This document shows, piece by piece, positions 26,467 to 36,642 of a DNA stretch of 64,000 nucleotides (positions are counted from its first letter, which is position 1; each line of letters begins with the position of its first letter). The DNA comes from Streptococcus sp. SK643 (lineage in GTDB: Bacteria > Bacillota > Bacilli > Lactobacillales > Streptococcaceae). Where the stretch lies: positions 30,027 to 94,026 of the forward strand of contig NZ_AJMM01000017.1 of the NCBI RefSeq assembly GCF_000259505.1, written 5' to 3'. The notes under the pieces were generated by a model, which was given only the letters and a program-made list of their open reading frames with translations, was not told where the DNA came from and made no database searches. Made by a program: the position numbers and the translations under genes.

Positions 26467-26496
26467 AAGTCTGGGATGAAAGTTCCAGACTTCTCA
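26467..26496 (+). terminator. Possible terminator after yneF
   Basis: AGTCTGGGA and TTCCAGACT form a stem (one G-T pair) with a 6-base loop, just after the stop codon. The following bases (TCTCACTATG) are not a good T run, so function is uncertain. Confidence 0.4.
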
Positions 26497-26665
26497 CTAT
26501 GTTTAATAGTTCTCAAGGATAATCCTTTTTCCTTGCATTCTATTGATATTTGATTATGATTAAGAGGGAGATAGTTGGATTTTCTCAATTTATCAGTAAT
26601 ATATTCAAGTTGTGTTAATCATGATGAACTATCAATCAGAAAAAGAAAACTAGAAAGAAGACTGT

Positions 26666-27460
26666 ATGGATAATCGACCAATTGGTTTTTTGGATTCGGG
26701 TGTCGGGGGCTTGACCGTTGTGCGCGAACTCATGCGCCAGCTTCCTCATGAAGAGATCGTCTATATTGGAGATTCAGCGCGGGCACCATATGGGCCTCGT
26801 TCTGATGAGCAAATTCGTGAATATACTTGGCAGTTGGTTAACTTTCTCTTAACCAAGGATGTCAAAATGATTGTCCTTGCTTGTAACACTGCAACAGCAG
26901 TCGTTTGGGAAGAAGTTAAGGCTAAGCTAGATATTCCTGTGCTTGGAGTCATTTTGCCAGGTGCTTCAGCTGCTATCAAATCCAGTCAAGGTAAGAAAAT
27001 AGGTGTGATTGGAACGCCTATGACTGTACACTCTGACATTTATCGTAAAAAGATTCAAGATCTGGATCCAGACCTACAAGTGGAAAGTTTGGCATGCCCT
27101 AAGTTTGTACCCTTGGTCGAGTCAGGGGCTTTATCAACTAGTGTGACTAAAAAGGTCGTATATGAAACCCTAAGACCCTTGGTTGGTAAGGTGGACAGTT
27201 TAATCTTAGGCTGTACCCACTATCCGCTCCTCAGGCCTATTATTCAAAATGTTATGGGACCGAATGTCAAACTCATCGATAGTGGAGCGGAATGTGTGCG
27301 AGATATCTCCGTCTTACTCAATTATTTTGAAATCAATCGTGGTCGCGATGCCGGACCACTCCATCACCGTTTTTACACAACAGCCAGCAGCCAAAGTTTT
27401 GCACAAATTGGTGAAGAATGGCTGGAAAAAGAGATTCATGTGGAGCATGTAGAATTATGA
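26666..27460 (+). CDS. murI: Glutamate racemase
   Basis: Makes D-glutamate for peptidoglycan. The 264 residues hold the [13 protein letters not shown]-terminus and the two catalytic Cys in [12 protein letters not shown] and [11 protein letters not shown]. Length is standard. It heads a run of nine genes reading through to yidD with overlaps or very short gaps, so cell-wall supply, nucleotide hygiene and chromosome organisation are transcribed together. Confidence 0.95.
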   Translation: MDNRPIGFLDSGVGGLTVVRELMRQLPHEEIVYIGDSARAPYGPRSDEQIREYTWQLVNFLLTKDVKMIVLACNTATAVVWEEVKAKLDIPVLGVILPGASAAIKSSQGKKIGVIGTPMTVHSDIYRKKIQDLDPDLQVESLACPKFVPLVESGALSTSVTKKVVYETLRPLVGKVDSLILGCTHYPLLRPIIQNVMGPNVKLIDSGAECVRDISVLLNYFEINRGRDAGPLHHRFYTTASSQSFAQIGEEWLEKEIHVEHVEL

Positions 27461-28428
27461 CAAATAAAATTTATGAATACAAGGATGAACAGGACTGGTA
27501 TGTCGGGTCCTATGGTATTTTTGGTGGCGTCCGGACGTTGACGGATGATGACTTGGATTTTCCTCTATTGGAGTTTGCCCAAAGATTTCGAGATGAGGAT
27601 CGAGGTTTTCCTGTTTCTGTTACTGTTTTACGCTATGGTTCTCTCTATCGTTTATTGTCTTTTGTGGTAGATATCCTTAACCAAGAAATGGGACGAAATG
27701 TGGAAGTCATCCAACGTCAGGGGACTTTGCTCCTGGTTGAAAATGGGCAACTCCTGCATGTAGAATTACCCAAAGAAGGTGTTGATGTAGAAGCCTTCTT
27801 TGAGACAAACAAGGTCAGAGAAACCTTATTGATTGCGACTCGTAACGAGGGCAAGACCAAGGAATTCCGAGCTATCTTTGACAAGCTAGGCTATGATGTG
27901 GAAAATCTTAATGACTATCCTGACTTGCCTGAAGTAGCAGAAACAGGTATGACTTTTGAAGAAAATGCCCGCCTCAAGGCAGAAACTATTTCTCAATTAA
28001 CTGGTAAGATGGTCTTGGCAGATGATTCTGGACTGAAAGTTGATGTTTTGGGCGGCTTACCAGGGGTTTGGTCAGCTCGTTTCGCAGGTGTCGGAGCTAC
28101 TGATCGTGAAAACAATGCCAAGCTCTTGCACGAATTGGCCATGGTCTTTGAACTCAAGGACCGCTCTGCTCAATTCCACACGACCCTAGTTGTAGCCAGT
28201 CCAAACAAGGAAAGTTTGGTTGTCGAAGCTGACTGGGCAGGCTATATTAACTTTGAACCTAAAGGTGAAAATGGTTTTGGCTATGATCCCCTCTTCCTTG
28301 TGGGAGAGACTGGTAAATCATCAGCTGAGTTAACCCTTGAAGAAAAAAATAGCCAATCTCACCGTGCCTTAGCTGTTAAGAAACTTTTGGAGGTGTTTCC
28401 ATCATGGCAAAGCAAACCATCATTGTAA
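27457..28428 (+). CDS. XTP/dITP diphosphatase with streptococcal N-terminal extension
   Basis: Hydrolyses non-canonical purine triphosphates (RdgB/HAM1 family) to keep them out of DNA and RNA. The HAM1 domain begins at about residue 123 ([18 protein letters not shown]) with [37 protein letters not shown], and NGFGYDPLF plus [10 protein letters not shown]. The roughly 120-residue N-terminal extension is usual for streptococcal versions and has no function that I know. The start ATG 27457 overlaps the murI stop (ATGA); an in-frame ATG at 27418 within murI is less likely. Confidence 0.9.
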   Translation: MTNKIYEYKDEQDWYVGSYGIFGGVRTLTDDDLDFPLLEFAQRFRDEDRGFPVSVTVLRYGSLYRLLSFVVDILNQEMGRNVEVIQRQGTLLLVENGQLLHVELPKEGVDVEAFFETNKVRETLLIATRNEGKTKEFRAIFDKLGYDVENLNDYPDLPEVAETGMTFEENARLKAETISQLTGKMVLADDSGLKVDVLGGLPGVWSARFAGVGATDRENNAKLLHELAMVFELKDRSAQFHTTLVVASPNKESLVVEADWAGYINFEPKGENGFGYDPLFLVGETGKSSAELTLEEKNSQSHRALAVKKLLEVFPSWQSKPSL

Positions 28429-28925
28429 TGAGTGATTCCCATGGGGATAGCTTGATTGTAGAAGAAATCCGTGATCGTTATGTAGGCAAAGTTGATGCCG
28501 TTTTTCATAACGGAGATTCTGAATTACGTCCTGATTCACCACTATGGGAGGGTATCCATGTTGTCAAAGGAAATATGGACTTCTATGCCGGCTACCCAGA
28601 GCGTTTGGTGACACAGTTGGGACCAACCAAAATCATTCAGACCCACGGTCACTTGTTTGACATTAATTTCAATTTTCAAAAATTGGATTTCTGGGCTCAG
28701 GAGGAAGAGGCCGATATCTGCCTTTATGGCCACTTGCATGTACCTAGTGCTTGGATGGAAGGAAAAACTCTCTTTTTAAATCCTGGTTCTATTAGCCAAC
28801 CACGTGGCACTATTCGAGAATGTCTCTATGCTCGTGTGGAGATTGATGACAAGAGCTTTAAAGTTGACTTTTTGACACGTGATCATGAGGTCTATAAAGG
28901 CTTGTCCAAGGAGTTTGATCGATGA
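28404..28925 (+). CDS. YfcE/MJ0936-family metallophosphoesterase
   Basis: Phosphodiesterase-like protein of 173 residues. Metal-binding motifs are present in order: MSDSHGD, HNGDSE, GNMD, THGH and YGHLH, followed by [10 protein letters not shown]. Cytoplasmic. The substrate is unknown. It overlaps the upstream diphosphatase by 25 bases and the next gene by four, so translation is coupled both ways. Confidence 0.88.
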   Translation: MAKQTIIVMSDSHGDSLIVEEIRDRYVGKVDAVFHNGDSELRPDSPLWEGIHVVKGNMDFYAGYPERLVTQLGPTKIIQTHGHLFDINFNFQKLDFWAQEEEADICLYGHLHVPSAWMEGKTLFLNPGSISQPRGTIRECLYARVEIDDKSFKVDFLTRDHEVYKGLSKEFDR

Positions 28926-29383
28926 TTACCAAGGAGTTTGAGACTTTCTTGCTAGGACAAGAGGAAACTTTTTTGACACCTGCGGAGAATTTAGCGGTCT
29001 TGATTGATACTCATAATGCAGACCATGCCATTCTGTTGCTGAGTCAGATGACCTACACCCGTGTGCCTGTCGTGACAGATCAAAAACATTTCGTTGGAAC
29101 GATTGGTCTAAGAGATATTATGGCTTATCAAATGGAGCATGATTTGAGCCACGAAATCATGGCTGATATAGACATCATTCATATGACGAGAAAAGATGTG
29201 GCTGTAGTTGCTCCTGATTTTACTATTACAGAGGTTTTACACAAGTTGGTGGATGAGTCTTTCTTACCAGTTGTGGATGAGAATGGTATTTTTCAAGGGA
29301 TTATCACCCGGAAGTCCATTTTAAAAGCTGTGAATGCCCTCTTGCATGACTTTAGTAAGGAATATGAAATTCGATGCAAATGA
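28922..29383 (+). CDS. cbpB: CBS-domain protein, cyclic-di-AMP-binding CbpB type
   Basis: Protein of 153 residues with two CBS motifs (about residues 15-72 and 80-145): YTRVPVVTDQKHFVGTIGLRDIM and FLPVVDENGIFQGIITRKSIL. It matches the CbpB/DarB family, whose members bind cyclic-di-AMP and, when free of it, activate the (p)ppGpp synthetase Rel in Bacillus and Listeria. That role here is inferred from family. It overlaps both neighbours in the murI-yidD operon. Confidence 0.85.
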   Translation: MITKEFETFLLGQEETFLTPAENLAVLIDTHNADHAILLLSQMTYTRVPVVTDQKHFVGTIGLRDIMAYQMEHDLSHEIMADIDIIHMTRKDVAVVAPDFTITEVLHKLVDESFLPVVDENGIFQGIITRKSILKAVNALLHDFSKEYEIRCK

Positions 29384-30114
29384 GAGAAGGAATTTCAGTA
29401 TTTTTAGAGGAAAAACAGGGTTTATCTATCAATTCTAGACAAGCATATAAGTATGATTTGGAGCAATTTTTAGATATTGTAGGTGAACGTATTTCAGAGA
29501 CTAGTCTCAAGATATATCAAGCACAGTTATCCAAGTTAAAAATCAGTGCCCAAAAACGTAAAATTTCAGCTTGTAATCAATTTCTCTATTTTTTATATCA
29601 AAAAGGAAAACTAGAAAATTTTTATCGTTTAGATTTGGTCAAACAAACAGAAAAAAAAGCTGAAAAACCAGCTCTCATAGATTTGGAGTCTTTTTGGCAA
29701 GAAAGTAACTATCCTGAGGGACGCTTGCTAGCTCTTCTTATCTCGGAAATGGGACTCTTGCCAAGTGAGATTTTGGCTCTCGAAGTTGCAGATATCAATC
29801 TTAATTTTCAAGTTTTGAGAATTACAAAGGCTTCTCAACAAAGAGTTGTAGCTATTCCTACAGATTTGATCTCAGAATTGGAGCCTTTAATGAAGCAGAC
29901 CTATCTTTTTGATAGGGTCGGGAAGCCTTATTCTAGGCAGTGGGCTTTTCGCCAACTGGAATCATTTTTGAGAGAGAAAGGTTTTTCAGACTTGTCTGCT
30001 CAAGCTTTGCGAGAACAGTTTATCCTGCGACAATTTGAAAACAAGGTTGATTTGTACGAAATCGCAAAAAAATTAGGATTAAAAACAGTTCTGACTTTAG
30101 AAAAATATAGATAA
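29380..30114 (+). CDS. XerD-like tyrosine recombinase homologue lacking key residues
   Basis: About 244 residues with the SAM-like N-terminal domain of Xer recombinases ([18 protein letters not shown]) and a degenerate catalytic domain. The usual first Arg is missing ([10 protein letters not shown] where GLRisE is expected), and the HxxR box reads QALR. The final His/Trp is Leu (LGLKT), although the terminal Tyr (EKYR) remains. It is therefore unlikely to cut DNA. The streptococcal dif recombinase is XerS, encoded elsewhere. I prefer the ATG at 29380 over 29374 by comparison with the pneumococcal N-terminus as I recall it. It lies directly before scpA. Confidence 0.85.
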   Translation: MREGISVFLEEKQGLSINSRQAYKYDLEQFLDIVGERISETSLKIYQAQLSKLKISAQKRKISACNQFLYFLYQKGKLENFYRLDLVKQTEKKAEKPALIDLESFWQESNYPEGRLLALLISEMGLLPSEILALEVADINLNFQVLRITKASQQRVVAIPTDLISELEPLMKQTYLFDRVGKPYSRQWAFRQLESFLREKGFSDLSAQALREQFILRQFENKVDLYEIAKKLGLKTVLTLEKYR

Positions 30115-30848
30115 TGGATATTAAATTAAAAGATTTTGAAGGGCCACTGGACTTGCTCTTGCATCTAGTTTCCAAGTATCAGATGGATATTTATGATGTG
30201 CCTATTACCGAGGTTATTGAGCAGTATCTAGTCTATGTCTCTACTTTACAAGCCATGCGTTTAGAAGTCGCGGGCGAGTATATGGTTATGGCCAGCCAGC
30301 TCATGTTGATTAAAAGTCGGAAACTTCTTCCGAAGGTGGCGGAAGTAACAGATTTAGAAGATGACCTTGAGCAGGATCTTCTCTCTCAAATCGAAGAATA
30401 CCGTAAATTCAAGGTTTTGGGGGAACAGTTGGAAGCTAAACACCAAGAACGAGCCCTGTACTATTCAAAGCCACCAACGGAATTGATTTACGAAGATGCT
30501 GAGCTTGTACATGATAAAACAACCATTGACCTTTTCTTGGCTTTTTCGAACATTCTAACTAAGAAAAAAGAGGAGTTTTCTAAAAATCATACGACTATCT
30601 TACGTGATGAGTATAAGATTGAGGATATGATGGTCATTGTGAAAGAGTCGTTGGCTGGAAGAGATCAGGTACTCTTGCAAGATTTGTTTAAGGAAGCTCA
30701 GAATGTCCAAGAGGTCATTACACTCTTTTTAGCAACTTTAGAGTTAATCAAGACTCAGGAGTTAACCCTAGTGCAGAATGAGAGTTTTGGGGATATCTAT
30801 CTCATGGAAAAGAAGCTAGATAGTCAAGCAGAAAAAAGCCAGACTTGA
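30114..30848 (+). CDS. scpA: Segregation and condensation protein A
   Basis: Kleisin subunit of the SMC-ScpAB condensin, 244 residues. The N-terminal helix region ([29 protein letters not shown]) is the family signature, with [14 protein letters not shown] next, and a C-terminal winged-helix-like region. Its ATG overlaps the stop of the Xer-like gene by one base. Together with ScpB and SMC it compacts and segregates chromosomes. Confidence 0.95.
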   Translation: MDIKLKDFEGPLDLLLHLVSKYQMDIYDVPITEVIEQYLVYVSTLQAMRLEVAGEYMVMASQLMLIKSRKLLPKVAEVTDLEDDLEQDLLSQIEEYRKFKVLGEQLEAKHQERALYYSKPPTELIYEDAELVHDKTTIDLFLAFSNILTKKKEEFSKNHTTILRDEYKIEDMMVIVKESLAGRDQVLLQDLFKEAQNVQEVITLFLATLELIKTQELTLVQNESFGDIYLMEKKLDSQAEKSQT

Positions 30849-30860
30849 TAGAGAGGAAAT

Positions 30861-31430
30861 ATGACGACTTTAGCAAAAATAGAAGCGCTCTTGTTTGTGG
30901 CGGGTGAAGATGGTATTCGGATTCGTCAGTTGGCGGAACTTCTTTCTCTTCCGCCGACAGGTATTCAACAGAGTTTAGAAAAATTAGCCAAAAAGTATGA
31001 AACTGATGAGCAGTCAAGTTTGTCCCTTATTGAAACAGGGACTTCCTATAGATTGGTGACCAAGCCTCAGTTTGCAGAGATCTTGAAGGAATACTCAAAG
31101 GCACCTATCAACCAGAGCCTCTCCCGAGCTGCCCTTGAGACCTTGTCCATCGTTGCTTACAAACAGCCCATCACACGGATAGAAATTGATGCCATCCGTG
31201 GAGTTAACTCCAGTGGGGCCTTGGCAAAGCTGCAGGCATTTGACCTGATAAAGGAAGACGGGAAAAAAGAAGTATTGGGTCGCCCCAACCTTTATGTGAC
31301 TACGGATTATTTCCTAGATTACATGGGAATTAACCATTTGGAAGAATTACCAGTGATTGATGAGCTTGAGATTCAAGCCCAAGAAAGCCAATTATTTGGT
31401 GAAAGGATAGAAGAAGATGAGAATCAATAA
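30861..31430 (+). CDS. scpB: Segregation and condensation protein B
   Basis: Partner of ScpA, 189 residues with two winged-helix domains: [14 protein letters not shown], then [31 protein letters not shown], the family signature. GAGAGG precedes the ATG. It overlaps rluB by 14 bases. Confidence 0.95.
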   Translation: MTTLAKIEALLFVAGEDGIRIRQLAELLSLPPTGIQQSLEKLAKKYETDEQSSLSLIETGTSYRLVTKPQFAEILKEYSKAPINQSLSRAALETLSIVAYKQPITRIEIDAIRGVNSSGALAKLQAFDLIKEDGKKEVLGRPNLYVTTDYFLDYMGINHLEELPVIDELEIQAQESQLFGERIEEDENQ

Positions 31431-32139
31431 ATATATTGCCCACGCAGGTGTGGCCAGTAGGAGAAAAGCAGAAGAGTTGATTAAGCAGGGCTTAGTGACT
31501 GTAAACGGACTAGTGGTGCGTGAATTAGCAACCACTATTAAATCTGGAGATAAGGTAGAAGTAGAAGGGCAACCCATCTACAACGAGGAAAAGGTCTACT
31601 ATCTGCTCAATAAACCACGCGGGGTAATTTCTAGTGTGACAGATGATAAGGGGCGTAAGACAGTTGTAGACCTCTTGCCCAATGTGAAAGAGCGTATTTA
31701 CCCAGTTGGACGTTTGGACTGGGATACATCAGGTGTTTTGATTTTGACTAATGATGGGGATTTTACGGATGAGATGATTCACCCTCGTAATGAGATTGAC
31801 AAGGTTTATGTCGCGCGTGTTAAAGGTGTGGCCAATAAGGATAATCTCCGCCCCTTGACCCGTGGACTTGAGATTGATGGTAAGAAAACCAAACCGGCTG
31901 TCTATGAGATTCTCAAAGTGGATCCAGTCAAAAACCGCTCTGTGGTGCAGTTGACTATCCATGAAGGGCGTAACCACCAGGTTAAAAAGATGTTTGAAGC
32001 TGTTGGTCTTCAAGTGGACAAGTTGTCACGGACCCGTTTTGGACACCTAGACCTGACAGGTCTTCGTCCAGGTGAATCCCGTCGTCTTAATAAAAAAGAA
32101 ATCAGCCAACTACACACCATGGCTGTAACCAAGAAATAA
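31417..32139 (+). CDS. rluB: Pseudouridine synthase RluB
   Basis: 23S rRNA pseudouridine synthase of 240 residues. An N-terminal S4 RNA-binding domain ([22 protein letters not shown]) precedes the RsuA-type catalytic domain with the [17 protein letters not shown] motif that carries the catalytic Asp, then [15 protein letters not shown]. By position and type it belongs to RluB. It overlaps scpB and abuts yidD. Confidence 0.92.
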   Translation: MRINKYIAHAGVASRRKAEELIKQGLVTVNGLVVRELATTIKSGDKVEVEGQPIYNEEKVYYLLNKPRGVISSVTDDKGRKTVVDLLPNVKERIYPVGRLDWDTSGVLILTNDGDFTDEMIHPRNEIDKVYVARVKGVANKDNLRPLTRGLEIDGKKTKPAVYEILKVDPVKNRSVVQLTIHEGRNHQVKKMFEAVGLQVDKLSRTRFGHLDLTGLRPGESRRLNKKEISQLHTMAVTKK

Positions 32140-32390
32140 TGAAACGAATTTTAATAGCGCCTGTGCGCTTTTACCAACGGTTTATCTCACCAGCCTTTCC
32201 ACCCTCTTGTCGCTTTGAGCCGACTTGTTCCAACTACATGATTCAGGCTATTGAAAAACATGGCTTCAAGGGTGTTTTGATGGGCTTGGCTCGGATTTTA
32301 CGTTGCCATCCCTGGTCGAAAACAGGTAAGGACCCCGTCCCAGACCACTTTTCACTCAAACGGAATCAAGAAGAAAATGAGGCTGGGTAA
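32139..32390 (+). CDS. yidD: Membrane protein insertion efficiency factor YidD
   Basis: Small protein of 83 residues with the family core [33 protein letters not shown] and [13 protein letters not shown]. It probably sits at the inner face of the membrane and assists YidC-type insertion. It overlaps the rluB stop by one base and is the last gene of the operon. Confidence 0.92.
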   Translation: MKRILIAPVRFYQRFISPAFPPSCRFEPTCSNYMIQAIEKHGFKGVLMGLARILRCHPWSKTGKDPVPDHFSLKRNQEENEAG

Positions 32391-32411
32391 AAGTATTTTA
32401 GTGAAATGATA

Positions 32412-32457
32412 AAAACGCATCCTATCAGATTTGAGTGAGTCTGATAGGATGCGTTTT
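32412..32457. terminator. Bidirectional terminator between yidD and piuA
   Basis: 18-bp perfect inverted repeat AAAACGCATCCTATCAGA / TCTGATAGGATGCGTTTT with a 10-base loop. A and T runs at the two ends let it serve both converging operons. Confidence 0.92.
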
Positions 32458-32491
32458 ATCATGTAAAGATGTTAGTTGAGTTTGAAGCAGC

Positions 32492-33463
32492 TTATTTCAA
32501 GGCTTTTTGTGCGTCTTCAATCATGAGTTTGGTTGATTCAAGTCCGCCTCCGCTTAGATACCAGAGATCTGGTGTTAGTTGGATAATCTTGCCATTTTTT
32601 GCGGCAGGAGTTTCAGCGATAAGGGCATTTTCTAGGACACCGTCGTTGCTAGAGTTGTCCCCACCGATGGCAAGGGTACGGTTGATGACAAAGAGGATGT
32701 CAGGATTGATTTCTTTGACACTTTCAAAGCTGACTTCTTGTCCGTGGCGAGAATCTTCAAATTGAGTATCAGTTGGTTTGAATTTCAAGGTTTGATACAA
32801 GAAAGAGAAACGAGATTGGGCACCAAAAGCAGCCATTTTTCCTTCGTTGAGGAGAATAGCAAGGGCTTTTTTGTCAGAGCTTTCATTTTTAGTAGCGACT
32901 TCTTGGATATTCTTGTCTAGCTTGGCCAATTCTTCCTTGGCTTTCTGTGTACCAGTTTCGCCGAAGGCACTTGCTAAGGACTCAATGTTGCCCTTAGTTG
33001 AAGTCCAGTAGTCGTCCTTGCTTGCTTGAAAGAGAACGGTCGGAGCGATTTCTTTGAATTTATCTACAAATTTTTGGGTACGTGGTGAAGCGATAATCAA
33101 ATCTGGTTCAAGAGCAGCAATGGCTTCTAGGTCTGGCTCAACCATAGAACCAACATTTTTAACTTTTTCAGCTAGGTCTTTTAGGTAAGTCGGAACAGTT
33201 TTTGTAGGCATTCCAACGATATTCTTTTCAAAACCTAAAGCGCGAATAGTATCAGCAGCACCGAGATCAAAGGTCACAATCTTTTCAGGAACCTTTGAAA
33301 GTTTGACATCATCTAGCGAACTTTTAATGGTTACCTCTGTTGGAGCGGAGCTACTTATCTCCGACTGGCTGGTACTTGAGTTTGTATTTGTACTACATGC
33401 ACCAAGTAGGAGCAAGAAACTAGCCACTAGGGCAGTGAGGTAAAGTTTAAGGGATGTTTTCAT
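32492..33463 (-). CDS. piuA: Iron/siderophore ABC transporter lipoprotein PiuA
   Basis: Substrate-binding lipoprotein of 323 residues: signal peptide with lipobox LLLGAC, Ser/Thr-rich spacer, and a periplasmic-binding fold of the FepB/FecB class (VTFDLGAADTIRALG, then EPDLEAIAALEPDLIIA). Known pneumococcal PiuA binds ferric-catechol type ligands. It is last in piuBCDA, with a 95-base gap after piuD and a converging terminator. Confidence 0.92.
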   Translation of the reverse strand: MKTSLKLYLTALVASFLLLLGACSTNTNSSTSQSEISSSAPTEVTIKSSLDDVKLSKVPEKIVTFDLGAADTIRALGFEKNIVGMPTKTVPTYLKDLAEKVKNVGSMVEPDLEAIAALEPDLIIASPRTQKFVDKFKEIAPTVLFQASKDDYWTSTKGNIESLASAFGETGTQKAKEELAKLDKNIQEVATKNESSDKKALAILLNEGKMAAFGAQSRFSFLYQTLKFKPTDTQFEDSRHGQEVSFESVKEINPDILFVINRTLAIGGDNSSNDGVLENALIAETPAAKNGKIIQLTPDLWYLSGGGLESTKLMIEDAQKALK

Positions 33464-33558
33464 GATTTTTCCTTTTTAAAATGTGATAACGATTTAGGGA
33501 GTCTCTAGGTTTTATTGACTAAGAGACAAAGTTTCTTCTAACTCGAGTTTCTGAGTTG

Positions 33559-34311
33559 CTAGCTATAGATGCAGATCTTTTTGCCATTGATATCAGCCAG
33601 CGTGATGGGAATCTCGTAAAGTTGACTGAGCAGGTCAGCCTGCATGATTTGATTTGTGGTTCCCTTGCGAAAGACTTGTCCGTCTTTAAAGGCAACAATT
33701 TCATCCGCGTACTGACTGGCCATGTTGATATCGTGGAGGACGATGATAATGGTCTTGCCGAGTTCCTCCACCAGTCGCCGAAGAATCTGCATCATGCTGA
33801 CACTTTGCTTAATATCGAGGTTGTTGAGCGGTTCGTCTAGCAAGATAAAGTCTGTATCCTGGGCTAGTACCATAGCGATAAAGACCCGTTGGAGCTGTCC
33901 CCCAGACAGGCTATCGATGTAGCGGTCTTTTAAGTTGGTCAGTTCCAGATAGTCCAGAGTTTCTCGGATTTTTTCCCAGTCTTCTGGTCTCAGTCGACCT
34001 CTGCTGTAGGGAAAACGTCCAAAACTGACCAGTTCTTCAACAGTCAATTTGGCTTGGTAATTGATTTTCTGCTTTAGGATAGTCAGTTCTTGAGCCAGTT
34101 CTTGTGAATTCCAACTCTCGATTTCACGGCCTTTGATACTGAGAATTCCCTGATCTTTCTTGGTCAGTCTGCTCATGATGGAGAGGAGAGTCGATTTTCC
34201 AGCACCATTTGGACCAATAAATGCTGTCAGTTTCTGAGGACTGATTTCAAGCGAAATGCCTTGCAAAATATCCTGTTTTTGAATGGATTTGTCAATGTTT
34301 TCCAGTTTCAC
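33559..34311 (-). CDS. piuD: Iron ABC transporter ATP-binding protein PiuD
   Basis: ATPase of 250 residues. Walker A GPNGAGKST, signature SLSGGQLQRV, Walker B FILLDEPLNNLD and the switch His in VLHDINMA are intact. Paired with the PiuBC permeases; four-base overlap with piuC. Confidence 0.93.
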   Translation of the reverse strand: MKLENIDKSIQKQDILQGISLEISPQKLTAFIGPNGAGKSTLLSIMSRLTKKDQGILSIKGREIESWNSQELAQELTILKQKINYQAKLTVEELVSFGRFPYSRGRLRPEDWEKIRETLDYLELTNLKDRYIDSLSGGQLQRVFIAMVLAQDTDFILLDEPLNNLDIKQSVSMMQILRRLVEELGKTIIIVLHDINMASQYADEIVAFKDGQVFRKGTTNQIMQADLLSQLYEIPITLADINGKKICIYS

Positions 34312-35264
34312 TGACGCGCCCTCCTGTAGAGTAAGATAAAGAATAAGAGACCACCTACGCTCTCGATAATCATACTGATGCGAATTTCCAGCGCAAAGAC
34401 TCGTTCAATCAGGGCTTGCCCCAAGGTCAAACTGATAAATCCAACCAGAATGGCCACTATAAAGAGTAACTTATGTCGATAGTCTTTGACGATTAGGTAG
34501 GTGAGGTTGGCCAACATAAAACCGAAGAAGGCCATAGGTCCTACCAGGGCAGTGGCCGTTGAAGTTAAAAGTACGATACCCCAGAGGAGTTCTTTCTGTT
34601 CTTTTTCAACATCGAGTCCCAATATCTGAGCTGTTTCTCTTTGCAGATGCAAGACATCCAGAATGACTGCTTTCCGAAAGAAAAAGATTGTCAAAGCAAG
34701 GATAATCAGAGAACCGATGGCTAGGATGGAAGTGTTGAGATGTTGAAAGGAGGCAAAGAGACTGTTCTGCAGTTTATCGTATTCGTTTGGATCCATCAGG
34801 ACCTGAAGGAAGGTACTGATATTTCGAAAGAGACTTCCGAGGGCTAGACAGATTAGCAGGATGAAGACCAGGTCTTGTTTCATCAGTGTCTTCAAGTAGC
34901 CTTGTAAGGCAAGAAAGAAGAGGGATTGAAGCAGAAGCAAGACTAGGAATTCTAAGATAGGGGACTTGCCAAGTTGAAGAAACTTGCTTTCAAAAACCAG
35001 TAGCAGGGTTTGTAGCAAAACATAGAAGGATTCGATTCCTAAAATACTAGGTGTCAGGAAGCGATTTTCCGTCAGGGTTTGAAAACTAATGGTCGAAATC
35101 CCAGTCGCGATGGCTACCAAGAGATAAACGATAACCTTTTGGGAACGCAACTTCCAAGCAAAGGCTGACAGGTGAGTAATGGGCCAAAAGTAGAGAAGAC
35201 AAGCTCCGATGGCAAGAATAATGAGAAGCCAGAATAGCTTAGTATGTTTGCTTTTAGACTGCAT
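34308..35264 (-). CDS. piuC: Iron ABC transporter permease PiuC
   Basis: FecCD-type membrane permease of 318 residues with about nine hydrophobic segments, including GPMAFFGFMLANLTYLIVKDYRH and HKLLFIVAILVGF near the C-terminus. I start it at the ATG at 35264, downstream of AGAGGGGGA, because the longer in-frame start at 35312 adds 16 non-hydrophobic residues inside piuB. With this start it overlaps piuB by 11 bases. Confidence 0.9.
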   Translation of the reverse strand: MQSKSKHTKLFWLLIILAIGACLLYFWPITHLSAFAWKLRSQKVIVYLLVAIATGISTISFQTLTENRFLTPSILGIESFYVLLQTLLLVFESKFLQLGKSPILEFLVLLLLQSLFFLALQGYLKTLMKQDLVFILLICLALGSLFRNISTFLQVLMDPNEYDKLQNSLFASFQHLNTSILAIGSLIILALTIFFFRKAVILDVLHLQRETAQILGLDVEKEQKELLWGIVLLTSTATALVGPMAFFGFMLANLTYLIVKDYRHKLLFIVAILVGFISLTLGQALIERVFALEIRISMIIESVGGLLFFILLYRRARQ

Positions 35265-36213
35265 CTTTTCGTCCCCCTCTCCATAGAAGTAGGATAAAGA
35301 CGAGGCTACCAATGATTCCTAGTAGAAGACTGACAGACAGCTCATAGGGCCGAATCAGAACTCGGGATAGGATGTCGCAGGCCAGAACTAGATTGGCACC
35401 GACTAGTGCGACCATGAGTTTGGTCTGGCTTAGATTATCTCCATAGCGCTTGCGAACAAGATTTGGAACGATGACCCCGAGAAATGGTAAGCCACCCACG
35501 GTAATCATGGTGACACTTGTCGTTAGCGCCACCAGAAAGAGGGCCAGTTTTTCAAGTAGGGAGTATGAAATCCCCAAACTCTCGTTGGTTTCTTTCCCTA
35601 GATTCATGATGGTAAAAGTTTGGGATAATTTCCAAACGGCTATCAGGATAATGAGGCCTAAGAAAAGCCATTCATACTGATGGGTCTGAATCATGGAGAA
35701 GGAGCCCTGGGTCCAGGCAGTCATACTCTGAACCAGATTGAAACGATAGGCGATAACTTCTGTCACAGAACCGATAATCCCGCTATAGATGATCCCAATC
35801 AGAGGCAACATCCACCTTTCCTTTACAGTAAAAATGGTCATAAAGGCTAGGAAGAAGAGGGTGAATACGATGGATGAAACAAAAGCGAAGAGCATCTTTT
35901 GGGTCAGACTAGCCGACGGAAAGACAAAGAGGCTCAATACCATTCCCAGTTTGGCGGCTTCAGTGGTTCCAACTGTACTCGGAGCAGCAAACTGATTTTG
36001 AGTGATAGTCTGCATGAGAAGTCCTGCCATACTCATACTAGAAGCAGTCAGGAGAATGCTAATGGTTCTTGGAAGACGAGACTCTTGAAAGAGAAGCCAG
36101 GTCTGTTGGTCGAAAGCAAAGAGCATTCCCCATGAAAAATCACTGGTCCCAATGCTAATAGAGAGAAAGACTAGGAGTAGAAGTAAGCCAATTAAATAAT
36201 GAGAAAGTTTCAT
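35254..36213 (-). CDS. piuB: Iron ABC transporter permease PiuB
   Basis: FecCD-type permease of 319 residues. The GLPFLGVIVPNLVRKRYGD motif is the cytoplasmic loop that contacts the ATPase; LSRVLIRPYELSVSLLLGIIGS follows. The ATG at 36213 has AAAGGA six bases before it, so I prefer it to the in-frame ATG five codons upstream. First gene of piuBCDA. Confidence 0.9.
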   Translation of the reverse strand: MKLSHYLIGLLLLLVFLSISIGTSDFSWGMLFAFDQQTWLLFQESRLPRTISILLTASSMSMAGLLMQTITQNQFAAPSTVGTTEAAKLGMVLSLFVFPSASLTQKMLFAFVSSIVFTLFFLAFMTIFTVKERWMLPLIGIIYSGIIGSVTEVIAYRFNLVQSMTAWTQGSFSMIQTHQYEWLFLGLIILIAVWKLSQTFTIMNLGKETNESLGISYSLLEKLALFLVALTTSVTMITVGGLPFLGVIVPNLVRKRYGDNLSQTKLMVALVGANLVLACDILSRVLIRPYELSVSLLLGIIGSLVFILLLWRGGRKDAV

Positions 36214-36262
36214 ACCCCATCCTTTCATGTAGATTTGGTACCGAAAGATACCTGCGGATATT

Positions 36263-36291
36263 ACTGTAACACGATTTCTTTAATCTGTCAA
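36263..36291 (-). promoter_or_regulatory. Promoter of piuBCDA
   Basis: Minus strand consensus -35 TTGACA (36291-36286), 17-base spacer and -10 TACAGT (36268-36263). RitR represses piu in pneumococcus; I cannot identify its site here by eye. Confidence 0.7.
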
Positions 36292-36355
36292 TAAATTTTC
36301 TGACAATTTAATAAATAAGATATGGAGAGGGCGCAAGGCTTTCTCCTTTGTTATC

Positions 36356-36546
36356 CTATTCCAAAATGTTTTTACCTTCTTTAACCCGCAAATGATAATC
36401 CGATAAAATGATATCTTCAAGGGAGTAGCTAGTTTTCCAATCAAGATATTTTTTAGTTTTTGAGGCGTCTGCTAGGACGCTAGCTGGGTCACAAGTGTGA
36501 TATACAACAATCGGACATGGAATTTTCAACATTGCCCCGATAGTTG
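36356..36546 (-). pseudogene. galE: Remnant of UDP-glucose 4-epimerase (galE) C-terminus
   Basis: The minus-strand frame ending at 36356 reads AMLKIPCPIVVYHTCDPASV, then LADASKTKKYLDWKTSYSLE and DIILSDYHLRVKEGKNILE before the stop. The DPASxxADxSKxKxxLxW pattern is the GalE substrate-loop and C-terminal signature. Only about 63 codons of a roughly 330-codon gene remain, and the left end runs into sequence next to the IS copy, so it was truncated. With the IS it marks a rearrangement joint. Confidence 0.75.
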
Positions 36547-36642
36547 TACTAAAAATCTAATTTTGTATTGACCTCAAAAGTTAGAAAAATAATTTATAGT
36601 AAAATGAAATAAAAACAGTACGCAATGTGGTATAAGCTTCTT

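Noticed and set aside
29380..30114. Active XerD recombinase acting at dif
   Set aside because: Key catalytic Arg and His positions are replaced, and XerS is the known streptococcal dif recombinase.
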